A stretch of 9,773 nt of DNA, taken from an uncultured Methylophilus sp. (GTDB lineage: Bacteria; Pseudomonadota; Gammaproteobacteria; Burkholderiales; Methylophilaceae). The notes under the pieces were generated by a model. It ran no database searches. It worked only from the letters and a program-made list of their open reading frames with translations, and was not told the DNA's origin. Position numbers and translations under genes: made by a program. Each line of letters opens with the position of its first letter. The stretch's first letter is position 1. The stretch is taken from positions 1-9,773 of the forward strand of contig CAKZJM010000226.1 of the NCBI GenBank assembly GCA_936943315.1. Reading direction: 5' to 3'. This document shows, in pieces, positions 1 to 6,832 of the stretch.

Positions 1-2
1 TG

Positions 3-1781
3 GCCACACTGCACAAGCTCACCAACAAGATTGAACGTCTCAAGGAATTACCGGTAGTTAACGCGGAAAATCTGGCGTTGATGGAAAAGATTCAACAGGA
101 TTACCGTATCTTCAATGACGAATTAACTCACTTACTCATCCTGAGCCCTGAAGACCGGTCTGACGCAAGTTTAACCTCTATTTTCACGCCGGTTTTTCAA
201 GCCGGAAAACACACCATCGCCAGCATGGATGCGGCATTGGCAGCCGATCTCCAGCAAACAGAAGACGAGTTTAGTTCACTGCAATACATGGAGCTTTCGA
301 ATATCGGGATCTATCTGTTAAGCATGCTGGTTTTACCGGGGTTGCTCTATGTGGCCGGTAAAAAAACTTATAAAAACATCCTGGCCGTGTTGGGGTCTGA
401 GCCCAAAGAATTCATAGGCATGATTAATGACTTGCTCGAAGGCAACCAACTGCCAAACCATCAGGTGCCGGAGAGCAGCCTGATGTTTAAACTTCAGCAA
501 TCTTTGCTGTATGACAAAGAAACTGGCGTGCTCAACAAGCTGGGCTTTTTGCAACAATATCCGCAGTTTTTTGCGCCTGATCAGCAAGTGGTGGCAACCT
601 TGATTAAGGTGCAATCGCTGGAAGAATTATCAGAATTTATCGGTAGTGCGAATACCAGTGCGTTGTTAAAAGAATTTTTGGACAGGCTGCAAGAAAAAGT
701 GGTCTCCAACAGCCTGATTGCACGCGTGTCTTATTCGAGCTTTCTTTGGGTGAGAAAAGAGTGTGGCGATGACCAGCAATTGCTGGCCGATATCGAGGCC
801 CTGTTTGCGCGTTTGCAAGCGCCCTATTTACTGGGTATCCGTAAAATCAAGATCAAAACCTTTGCCGGCATTATGAAGCTGCCGCAAGACACCGAAAACT
901 TCAAACTCATGATTCCCTATACCACGCTGGCAGCCACCAAGGCGGAAGATGCCTTAAAGCGGTATATGTTTTTTACGCCAGGCTTTTTACAGGAATCGCT
1001 GGATGATATTGAAATAGAAACCGCGCTTTCACACGCACTCGAAAACAAGGAGCTTGAGGTTTACCTGCAACCGCAAATGGATATCCGCGGCAATGTCATC
1101 GCAGGCGCAGAAGCGCTGTTGAGATGGAAGCACCCAGTCAAAGGTTTTATTCCGCCAGACAGATTTATCCCCGTGGCCGAGCGCAATGGTCAAATCCTCG
1201 AGATCGGCGACTGGGTGTTAAACCAGGGTATTGGCTATGCGGTTGAAATTAACCGGTCCCGGCAAGATACCATCCCGATTTCGATCAATTTATCCTCTCA
1301 TCAAATTCAGGCGCCCGGTTTTTTTGAGTATCTTCAACAGCGTATGGATCACTGGCATTGCAAGCCAGCGTGGATCAAGCTGGAGATTACCGAATCTGTG
1401 CTGCTCGAAAAAAGTGACGAGGTGTTGAGAACCCTGTTGCAAATTGCCGCCCTGGGGATCACGATTTCGCTGGATGACTTTGGCACCGGCTATTCATCCC
1501 TAAGCTACCTCACCAAATACCCGATTAGCCAGATCAAAATTGACCGCGCGTTTATGAACGACATTCCCTTGCACCTGGATAATACCGAGCTGGTGAAAGC
1601 GATTATCAAGCTGGCCGAGATTCTGCATTTTGAGGTGGTGGCCGAAGGCATAGAGTCACTAGAGCAATTAAACTTTTTAAACACCACCTCATGCAACCTG
1701 GTACAAGGCTACTACTTTTACAAGCCCATGCCCTATGACCACTTCAAGGCACACCTCATCGCCAAGAAGGTGTCGTGTTGA
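3..1781 (+). CDS. EAL-domain c-di-GMP phosphodiesterase with HAMP-like and degenerate GGDEF regions (5' partial)
   Basis: The frame is open to the left edge, so the true start lies outside the window; the TTG at 78 is only an internal candidate, and residues below count from it. Seen: a hydrophobic membrane segment (about 76-93) follows a probably periplasmic helical region. It leads into a HAMP-like stretch (about 95-126, LGSEPKEF and NDLLEGNQL). A GGDEF-like domain (about 141-300) has DKETGVLNK but SYSSF where GGDEF should be, so it should not make c-di-GMP. The EAL domain (about 312-560) keeps the catalytic and metal-binding set: E345 (EAL), N404, E436, D466-D467 (DDFGTG), K487, E523 and Q543. 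Known: such domains hydrolyse c-di-GMP to pGpG at the inner membrane. Inference: an active phosphodiesterase driven by a periplasmic signal. The next gene converges on it, so it is not in an operon with it. Confidence 0.93.
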   Translation, partial: ATLHKLTNKIERLKELPVVNAENLALMEKIQQDYRIFNDELTHLLILSPEDRSDASLTSIFTPVFQAGKHTIASMDAALAADLQQTEDEFSSLQYMELSNIGIYLLSMLVLPGLLYVAGKKTYKNILAVLGSEPKEFIGMINDLLEGNQLPNHQVPESSLMFKLQQSLLYDKETGVLNKLGFLQQYPQFFAPDQQVVATLIKVQSLEELSEFIGSANTSALLKEFLDRLQEKVVSNSLIARVSYSSFLWVRKECGDDQQLLADIEALFARLQAPYLLGIRKIKIKTFAGIMKLPQDTENFKLMIPYTTLAATKAEDALKRYMFFTPGFLQESLDDIEIETALSHALENKELEVYLQPQMDIRGNVIAGAEALLRWKHPVKGFIPPDRFIPVAERNGQILEIGDWVLNQGIGYAVEINRSRQDTIPISINLSSHQIQAPGFFEYLQQRMDHWHCKPAWIKLEITESVLLEKSDEVLRTLLQIAALGITISLDDFGTGYSSLSYLTKYPISQIKIDRAFMNDIPLHLDNTELVKAIIKLAEILHFEVVAEGIESLEQLNFLNTTSCNLVQGYYFYKPMPYDHFKAHLIAKKVSC

Positions 1782-1944
1782 CAGCGATTGATTCTGCTTT
1801 CATGCAGCCTTTGGCTAAGGTGCACGCGTGTATATTGCGTGCTTGGTCACTTGCTACAGACCCATCACCTCGCGGCGGCCCTTAGAAAACCGATCGCGCC
1901 TGCTATTTTCAACACCGCTTATCTAATGCGGAGCCTGCGCTGCT

Positions 1945-2841
1945 TCAGCCGATTGAAGCACCACCCATATACGTCTGTGCGGCATAGGCATAAGCCCCTG
2001 GCTGATGGCTGCTGCGGCGTGCGGACCTGGTAGCAGGCCGGATAAAGGCATCGACCGCCGCCGCCAGACGCACAGGCTCATCGTATGGCAGCCCATGTCC
2101 AACATCATGAATGAGTTGATATTGCAAGTCTGGATTAAGGGCATGTAACTCACGCGCAGTCTCGGGCGAAACGATGCCCTCACTGCCCAGCACCAACAGT
2201 GTGGGCACATAAATATTTCTAATGAGCTCATCAAACTCCGGGTTAGGCGGAATCAGCACATCAAACGCCTTGACGCTGGTTTGTAACCTGGCTTGCACAA
2301 TATGCTCAAGCAACTCGGAGGAGCGGAATCGGTGTTTGGCTTTGGCCTCTTTAAACAACGCTTCCTTGGTAGATTGAAGCATCTGGCGATGTTCCTGCAC
2401 AATACCGCTTTCATAAACCGCATTCTGCCATTCCGGGCTGATAAAGGTGGGGTCAGCCAGGATAATGCCGCTAATGGCAAATCCAAGTCGACTGGCAACC
2501 ATGGCAGCCGTCATCCCCCCCATAGAATGCCCGAGCAGATAGGGATTTTTAATATCCAGCGTTCTGATCAGCTCAATCACATCATTGGCATGGTCATGAT
2601 AGGTATAACCGTGCCATGGCTTAGTTGACCGGCCATGTCCTCGCGCATCGGGCATGATGATGTCGTAGTGCTGCTCAAGTTCGCGGGCCATTTGAGACCA
2701 GCAGGCGCCGCTGCCCGTCAACCCATGCAGTGCGATCAGGGTAGGCTTTTCGCCGCCTGTTCTTAAATAATGGATATTGATGCCATTTGCCCGACACACG
2801 CCATCGGTCCAGTTTGCTGAAATAATGTTTTTGCGAGTCAT
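1945..2841 (-). CDS. alpha/beta hydrolase
   Basis: A 298-residue alpha/beta-hydrolase-fold protein with no signal peptide, so probably cytoplasmic. Seen: the oxyanion motif HG (39-40) in LIALHGLTGSG, the helix motif DARGHGRS (65-72), the nucleophile elbow GHSMGG with S106, and the catalytic His in HDVGHG (H249). The catalytic acid is unclear: the usual site after strand 6 reads LVLGSEGIVSPE, with Ser/Glu (S220, E221) instead of Asp. E221 may serve, or the acid sits elsewhere. The last 30 residues (RSARRSSHQ onward) are a low-complexity basic, Gly/Ala/Tyr tail beyond the normal fold end. The ATG lies two bases after the stop of the upstream S24 gene, with AGAAAG as a weak ribosome site, so the pair is almost certainly cotranscribed and perhaps translationally coupled. 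The substrate cannot be read from the sequence; esterase, lactonase and C-C hydrolase activities are all possible. Confidence 0.9.
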   Translation of the reverse strand: MTRKNIISANWTDGVCRANGINIHYLRTGGEKPTLIALHGLTGSGACWSQMARELEQHYDIIMPDARGHGRSTKPWHGYTYHDHANDVIELIRTLDIKNPYLLGHSMGGMTAAMVASRLGFAISGIILADPTFISPEWQNAVYESGIVQEHRQMLQSTKEALFKEAKAKHRFRSSELLEHIVQARLQTSVKAFDVLIPPNPEFDELIRNIYVPTLLVLGSEGIVSPETARELHALNPDLQYQLIHDVGHGLPYDEPVRLAAAVDAFIRPATRSARRSSHQPGAYAYAAQTYMGGASIG

Positions 2842-2843
2842 GG

Positions 2844-3464
2844 TTAGAACTTTCTGAAAGAACCCGTCACTACACCCCAGATGGCAAATTGCATCTGGCC
2901 TTCAATGAGGATGGGGGAATATTTTCCTGAGGAGTTGGCTGGTAATAACTTGGGATGACCATCTTTTTGCTTAGCCAGGATTTTGACGGTGAACTCACCA
3001 TCTATCATCGCCAGCACGATATCGCCCACTGCCGGGACTTTGTCTTTTTCTACAATGGCTTTGTCGCCCGGCATGAGGCCGACTTCAATCATGGATTCGC
3101 CTTGTATCGTGACAAAAAAAGTCTTGTCCGCTTTATTGATCAGGTATTCATTCGGATCCATCCGCGAATCGACATCACCGTCTGCCGGAGAGGGCAAACC
3201 AGCCGGGACCTTGGACTGATAGAGCGGCAAGCTGATGCTGGCGAGCGCCTCTGGCAACTGGGCAAACTCGTCAATGCTGTCGAGGTTCTCTTTAATCTGG
3301 CTTAAACGCTGCTTTTTGGCATATGCCTCAAGAAAGCTGGTAATCACCGGCTTTTGGCTAGTAGGCACACGGATGACACTGGTGTCTTCCTTATACAAAC
3401 CCGTGCCAACTTTCCGGCCAGACCCGGTTCTTTTTCCGCCATGTTTTTTGTCTTCGTCACTCAT
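2844..3464 (-). CDS. LexA/UmuD-like S24 self-cleaving regulator with N-terminal DNA-binding-like extension
   Basis: 206 residues from ATG 3464. The frame opens further to a TTG at 3509, but that stretch contains the operator-like repeats and lacks a ribosome site, so the ATG was chosen. Seen: residues 8-22 (HGGKRTGSGRKVGTG) are a basic AT-hook-like segment. Residues 28-50 (TSVIRVPTSQKPVITSF...) resemble a ribbon-helix-helix start. The S24 peptidase part (about 85-206) has an Ala88-Gly89 cleavage site in KVPAGLPSPA, catalytic Ser124 in GESM and Lys161 in DGEFTVK. Known: LexA, UmuD and phage repressors self-cleave when stimulated by RecA filaments; UmuD of E. coli is about 139 residues and lacks such an extension, while Acinetobacter UmuDAb is longer and represses damage genes. 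Inference: a self-cleaving, probably autoregulatory repressor. No umuC follows; the next gene is a hydrolase. Confidence 0.9.
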   Translation of the reverse strand: MSDEDKKHGGKRTGSGRKVGTGLYKEDTSVIRVPTSQKPVITSFLEAYAKKQRLSQIKENLDSIDEFAQLPEALASISLPLYQSKVPAGLPSPADGDVDSRMDPNEYLINKADKTFFVTIQGESMIEVGLMPGDKAIVEKDKVPAVGDIVLAMIDGEFTVKILAKQKDGHPKLLPANSSGKYSPILIEGQMQFAIWGVVTGSFRKF

Positions 3465-3467
3465 GAA

Positions 3468-3484
3468 ATTATTGTAACAACAAT
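3468..3484 (-). promoter_or_regulatory. operator-like palindrome, proximal box (box 2)
   Basis: On the minus strand this reads ATTGTTGTTACAATAAT, a 17-bp palindrome around a central T with one mismatched pair. The core is TTGTTACAA. It ends 3 bp before the ATG of the S24 gene, so a bound protein would block transcription start or early elongation. It is the second of two near-identical boxes. Binding by the S24 protein itself is inferred. Confidence 0.6.
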
Positions 3485-3489
3485 CAAGT

Positions 3490-3506
3490 AATTTTGTAAC
3501 AATAAT
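3490..3506 (-). promoter_or_regulatory. operator-like palindrome, distal box (box 1)
   Basis: On the minus strand it reads ATTATTGTTACAAAATT, with the same TTGTTACAA core as box 2 and a conserved left half-site (ATTATTGT). Core centres are exactly 22 bp apart, about two helical turns, so both boxes face the same side of the DNA. The 16-bp blocks TTGATTATTGTTACAA and TTGATTGTTGTTACAA differ at one base, so the pair is also a direct repeat. Confidence 0.6.
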
Positions 3507-3509
3507 CAA

Positions 3510-3537
3510 AAAATATTTTTCTAGTGCGTCCTGACAA
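3510..3537 (-). promoter_or_regulatory. candidate sigma70 promoter of the S24-hydrolase operon
   Basis: Minus-strand TTGTCA (3532-3537) is followed after 16 bp by TATTTT (3510-3515). The predicted start site would fall inside box 1, so occupancy of the boxes should repress. An alternative -10 (TACAAT) lies inside box 2 but would give an almost leaderless message. This is a consensus match only. Confidence 0.45.
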
Positions 3538-3582
3538 AGAGCAAGTCCTGCTCAGTCTCGCTGATGGCACACCCTCTCTGCA

Positions 3583-3619
3583 ATAAAAATAGCATCTTCC
3601 TTGTCACTGAGGAGATGCT
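3583..3619 (-). terminator. intrinsic terminator after the TonB-dependent receptor
   Basis: On the minus strand AGCATCT pairs with AGATGCT, with a partly paired CC/GG extension inward, followed directly by ATTTTTATT. It lies about 75 bp beyond the receptor stop codon and ends the copper-related cluster before the S24 promoter. Confidence 0.7.
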
Positions 3620-3694
3620 TATCCTGCCGTCATTGCTTCTCACCAGCGAGCCGCGGTGCATGAGAGCGTCTTAGTTTTCCAGCCAGAGTGAGCT

Positions 3695-5995
3695 CTAATA
3701 AAAAAATGTGACCGCAACATTTGCCGAACGGCCCATGCCAGGCACATTCATGCCATAGAAAGCGGCTGCGCCAGTCGTCATGGAATTGCCTTCGGCAACA
3801 TATGCCCCCCCCAATGGCAACAAATAAAACTTGTTGAACACGTTTTCGACCGAGAAGTCCAGCCGCGCGTGTTGCCATTCGTAGCTGCTGCGCAGATTGT
3901 AAATACTGTATCCCGGCGTGACCATTTCGTTACGTACTTCGGACACCCTTTCTTTTTCGGCTACACTCTGTATTTCAAAGCGGTTTGTCCATTTGCCCCA
4001 CTGGTGCTGCAAAGCTGCTTTGGCATTGATCGGCATCATGTGATATAGATGACCACCTGTCGTCTCATTGTTACCACGTACATAACTGATCACACCAGAC
4101 GCTGAGAAGCTACCGACAGCAGGAAGGCTGCCGATCTGATAACTGCCGGATAGATCGACGCCATAAAGCAGCGCATCCACATTCTGGTATTGCAGCAATA
4201 CATAGCAGTTAGTTGCGGTCACATTTGTGCCGTTACACCCGCTCCCAGCAGAGCTCCCCGGATTGTTTCTGTTTTGCAGGCGTTTGGCATCAATGAAATT
4301 ATTTACATACGTTGCATATGCGGTTGTTTTAACAAACCACTTTTCATGGTTTGCATCGTGCCAGTCCGCACTAAGGCTCAATTTATAGGCAACTTCTGGC
4401 TTTAAATCAGGATTCCCGACATAGCCATTACCATCTCCAACAAAATTATTCATGAGCGCAGCCATGGTGTTGGCAGACCATGCATACAGCTCATACAAAT
4501 TGGGGGAACGCGTTTTTCTGGCAAACCCAAGCTCGTAATTTTGAAGGTTGTCCGGTGTGTATTTCGCCAAAGCGGTCAAATCATAATGCAGATTGGTTTG
4601 ATTACGGTCACCACTGTTAAAACGCGTGGCTCCAAATCCGTACCCATCAGAATCATAGGAGGCGTTGTATCCCTGAACGGTCCCCGTTGAAGACTTGACT
4701 CTATCCGTGCGTATCCCCACCAAGGTCACCCATTCTTTATCCCAAACGGCCTCCCACTCACCATAAACACCCAAACGATCCCTTCTACCATTGCGGATAT
4801 TATGGAAGGTGTTTGGCCCCATGCTTAAGCCGGTAATCGGCAGCCACCAGTCATCCAACCGATAATTCTGAAACTCGGTACCAGCTCTCAACGTATCGCG
4901 ACTGTTTAAAATGACATTCGCTTTTAAACTACCGCCGTCTGTTTCTGCATCACTCAACATGGGCATAAACATGCCTATATAACGGCTTCTCAGCATATCC
5001 ATGGAGTGATGTGTATCCTGGTGAAAATAGCGTGTTTCAAGTTCACCCCAATCAAAGGATCCCAGATAATGAAGATTCAATGTTCTGTTGACATTCGCAG
5101 GCTTATGGGTGAGCAACCGGGAGCCGTTATCGGGGTCAAACTCACTCGATACCATATCCATGCGCTGGTTGGGAAAACCCTCCCAGTCTATACTTTGCTC
5201 ACCCCATTTAACCTCGAGCAGATGTGCATCATTGAGGTTCCAGGCCAGGTCAAGCTCGCGGTTGCGTGAACGACGAAAGCCCGAGCTTGCCACTTCTTTA
5301 TCATCTACGCGATCTTCAATGCGCGTGGCTTTAACAATCTGTTTTTTAAAGTTTCCCGCTGCCCGGTAATTGTTAGCATCGGCATAAGAATCCGTGTAGG
5401 CTAGGCTGAGTTGTCGCGTTGCAGCGCCTACTGCCAGATTGCCGCCCCTGGCCGCGCCATTACTCCTGTAAAACGTGCCTAACTGCCCAAAACTCACATA
5501 GGCCTGATTGTCATTGGCAAACCGTGGGCGCGCAGAGTCAACTTGTATGGTGCTACCGATACTATCACCGCCAGCACTCACCGGCGCAACACTGGTGTAC
5601 ACGTGAACACTACGCACTTGTGCCGGATTGATAAATGACAAGGCCGGGTTCATGTGGTTAGGACAGGCACTCATTAAATCCATGCCATCTACTTGTGTAC
5701 GATTGCGGTCATCAGCAAAGCCATGTATGGTTGGCAGGCTGGAAATACCGCCAGCACTATAGGTGTTGACCCCTGGAATATCCTCCAGTAATTTGGCCGT
5801 ATCACTAGTATTCACGGCGCGGCGTTGGACAGTTTTCGCATTCACGGCCGCGCCTTTGAACTGGCTATCACTCTGGGCTTGATCAGGGTCTACCACGACG
5901 TCATCCAGCTCAAGCGTTTCAGGTTTTACTTCATTCGCAGTTGCGCTGATGGCAATGGAACTGAGTAATAAAGCAACCGCAGGGAATAATTTCAT
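3695..5995 (-). CDS. TonB-dependent copper receptor, OprC/NosA type
   Basis: Start set at ATG 5995 (766 residues): it gives a clean signal peptide (MKLFPAVALLLSSIAISATA) and has GGTAGAG just upstream; the longer frame begins with TTG inside a hairpin. Seen: a TonB-box-like LDDVVV (about 30-35), a plug domain with the DIPGV motif (72-76), then a beta-barrel ending in a terminal aromatic residue (VAVTFFY), as outer-membrane barrels do. The plug holds ACPNHMNP, a CxxxM motif (C111, M115), and the barrel holds THHSMDM, an HxM motif (H330, M332). Known: Pseudomonas OprC binds copper through CxxxM and HxM residues. Inference: copper uptake across the outer membrane, powered by TonB-ExbBD. It is the last gene of the leftward cluster, 60 bp after a PEP-CTERM gene, and has no obvious promoter of its own. 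Other metals cannot be excluded. Confidence 0.92.
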   Translation of the reverse strand: MKLFPAVALLLSSIAISATANEVKPETLELDDVVVDPDQAQSDSQFKGAAVNAKTVQRRAVNTSDTAKLLEDIPGVNTYSAGGISSLPTIHGFADDRNRTQVDGMDLMSACPNHMNPALSFINPAQVRSVHVYTSVAPVSAGGDSIGSTIQVDSARPRFANDNQAYVSFGQLGTFYRSNGAARGGNLAVGAATRQLSLAYTDSYADANNYRAAGNFKKQIVKATRIEDRVDDKEVASSGFRRSRNRELDLAWNLNDAHLLEVKWGEQSIDWEGFPNQRMDMVSSEFDPDNGSRLLTHKPANVNRTLNLHYLGSFDWGELETRYFHQDTHHSMDMLRSRYIGMFMPMLSDAETDGGSLKANVILNSRDTLRAGTEFQNYRLDDWWLPITGLSMGPNTFHNIRNGRRDRLGVYGEWEAVWDKEWVTLVGIRTDRVKSSTGTVQGYNASYDSDGYGFGATRFNSGDRNQTNLHYDLTALAKYTPDNLQNYELGFARKTRSPNLYELYAWSANTMAALMNNFVGDGNGYVGNPDLKPEVAYKLSLSADWHDANHEKWFVKTTAYATYVNNFIDAKRLQNRNNPGSSAGSGCNGTNVTATNCYVLLQYQNVDALLYGVDLSGSYQIGSLPAVGSFSASGVISYVRGNNETTGGHLYHMMPINAKAALQHQWGKWTNRFEIQSVAEKERVSEVRNEMVTPGYSIYNLRSSYEWQHARLDFSVENVFNKFYLLPLGGAYVAEGNSMTTGAAAFYGMNVPGMGRSANVAVTFFY

Positions 5996-6005
5996 AGCTC
6001 TACCA

Positions 6006-6037
6006 TAAAAATGGCAAATGCATCCGCATTTGCCATT
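6006..6037 (-). terminator. perfect hairpin with U-run: partial terminator or attenuator before the receptor
   Basis: AATGGCAAATGC and GCATTTGCCATT (6010-6021 and 6026-6037) form a perfect 12-bp stem with a 4-nt loop. On the minus strand it is followed by a short run of five T (through the end of the stem), then ATGG. It begins about 20 bp after the PEP-CTERM stop and ends some 10-14 bp before the receptor start. It could terminate the upstream message, and read-through would be needed to express the receptor. Confidence 0.7.
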
Positions 6038-6055
6038 GACTTCAACCAATGATAA

Positions 6056-6778
6056 TTACACCTGTACGCGACGGCGATGTGCAATCAAACCCGTCACGGC
6101 TAAACCCAAACTCAACATAGCGTAGGTGTCTGCCTCTGGCACAGGTACAGTCACAGCCGCTGTAATCACTTGGCTGACAGGAAAGCCACTCATGGTCCCA
6201 ACGACGCCATAGCCAGCTTCAGAAGTGCCGGTCATGCACACGGCGCCCATCATGCCGCCAGGCGCACAATCGGCATAAGCCAGTTTGGCGATTTGGGCTT
6301 GCGTCAATGCGGTTAATGGATTGTCCGGCACAAAAATCAAGGCATAAGCATTGCCAGGATTGTTTGCCGGGCGTGGATAGCCATAATAGATACCGCCAAC
6401 ATCCACACCAGCCTGTGGACTCCAACCATCGCCGCCTAGACCGGTCCAAAATGTGTTTGTGTTGCTGTTTTTGAATGTGGCAGCAAAAGTACCTCCCAAT
6501 GCCGAGTCATACCATGACACCAGCTGATAATTCAGGTCCAGCCAGGTCATATTGGAAGCATTGGTGCCAGTCATAGACTCACTCAATTTACCCGCTAGGC
6601 TGGTAATGGTTTTAGTCACAGAGTCATAGCTGAATGAACCCTCAAAAATAGAGTTTTTGGGCTGGGTATCAGGCTCAAACCAAGTGGTGGTCACGTTGTA
6701 GGTCGCGACCGCTGCAAATGCAGGGGATGCGGCAAGCGTCATGACTGCGACTGCAAGGGTTTTCTTTAAAAAATTCAT
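6056..6778 (-). CDS. secreted PEP-CTERM protein with Cys/Met cluster
   Basis: 240 residues; strong ribosome site GAGGAG 6 bp before the ATG. Seen: a Sec signal peptide (MNFLKKTLAVAVMTLAASPAFA, residues 1-22, cleavage after AFA). The body is rich in Gly, Thr, Asn and Trp with no family I recognise. The C-terminus is a PEP-CTERM signal: VPEADTYAM (213-221), a hydrophobic helix (LSLGLAVTGLIA) and HRRR. Known: exosortase (EpsH/XrtA-type) recognises this tail, and such proteins reach the cell surface or matrix. Residues 170-182 read DCAPGGMMGAVCM, placing two Cys and three Met together; soft Cu(I) ligands are often Cys and Met, so a copper-binding site is possible but is inference. The gene lies between another PEP-CTERM gene and the receptor, in the same operon-like run. 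Confidence 0.85.
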   Translation of the reverse strand: MNFLKKTLAVAVMTLAASPAFAAVATYNVTTTWFEPDTQPKNSIFEGSFSYDSVTKTITSLAGKLSESMTGTNASNMTWLDLNYQLVSWYDSALGGTFAATFKNSNTNTFWTGLGGDGWSPQAGVDVGGIYYGYPRPANNPGNAYALIFVPDNPLTALTQAQIAKLAYADCAPGGMMGAVCMTGTSEAGYGVVGTMSGFPVSQVITAAVTVPVPEADTYAMLSLGLAVTGLIAHRRRVQV

Positions 6779-6798
6779 GTTCTCTTCTCCTCAAGCCA

Positions 6799-6818
6799 CG
6801 GGACGTTTAACAGTCCCG
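6799..6818 (-). other. intercistronic hairpin between the two PEP-CTERM genes
   Basis: CGGGAC and GTCCCG form a 6-bp GC-rich stem with an 8-nt loop in the 54-bp gap. No T-run follows on the minus strand, and the ribosome site of the next gene begins about 8 bp later. It fits an mRNA-stabilising or processing structure better than a terminator. Confidence 0.5.
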
Positions 6819-6832
6819 CGTGATTAAAAATA

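Noticed and set aside
1822..1842. GCACGC/GCGTGC hairpin as terminator of the EAL gene
   Set aside because: The stem is six pairs with a nine-base loop and no T-run follows, so termination is not supported.
1788..2033. Open frame on the + strand between and over the two convergent genes
   Set aside because: It overlaps the end of the hydrolase gene, has no ribosome site or recognisable motif, and its composition is unlike a protein family.
2955..3477. Several + strand open frames over the S24 gene
   Set aside because: They are antisense to a gene with clear S24 catalytic motifs and show no motifs of their own.
3465..3509. Longer TTG start for the S24 protein
   Set aside because: The added residues are encoded by the tandem palindromes, there is no ribosome site, and the ATG at 3464 precedes a plausible N-terminus.
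5996..6049. Longer TTG start for the TonB-dependent receptor
   Set aside because: It would put a hairpin-encoded stretch before an otherwise perfect signal peptide.
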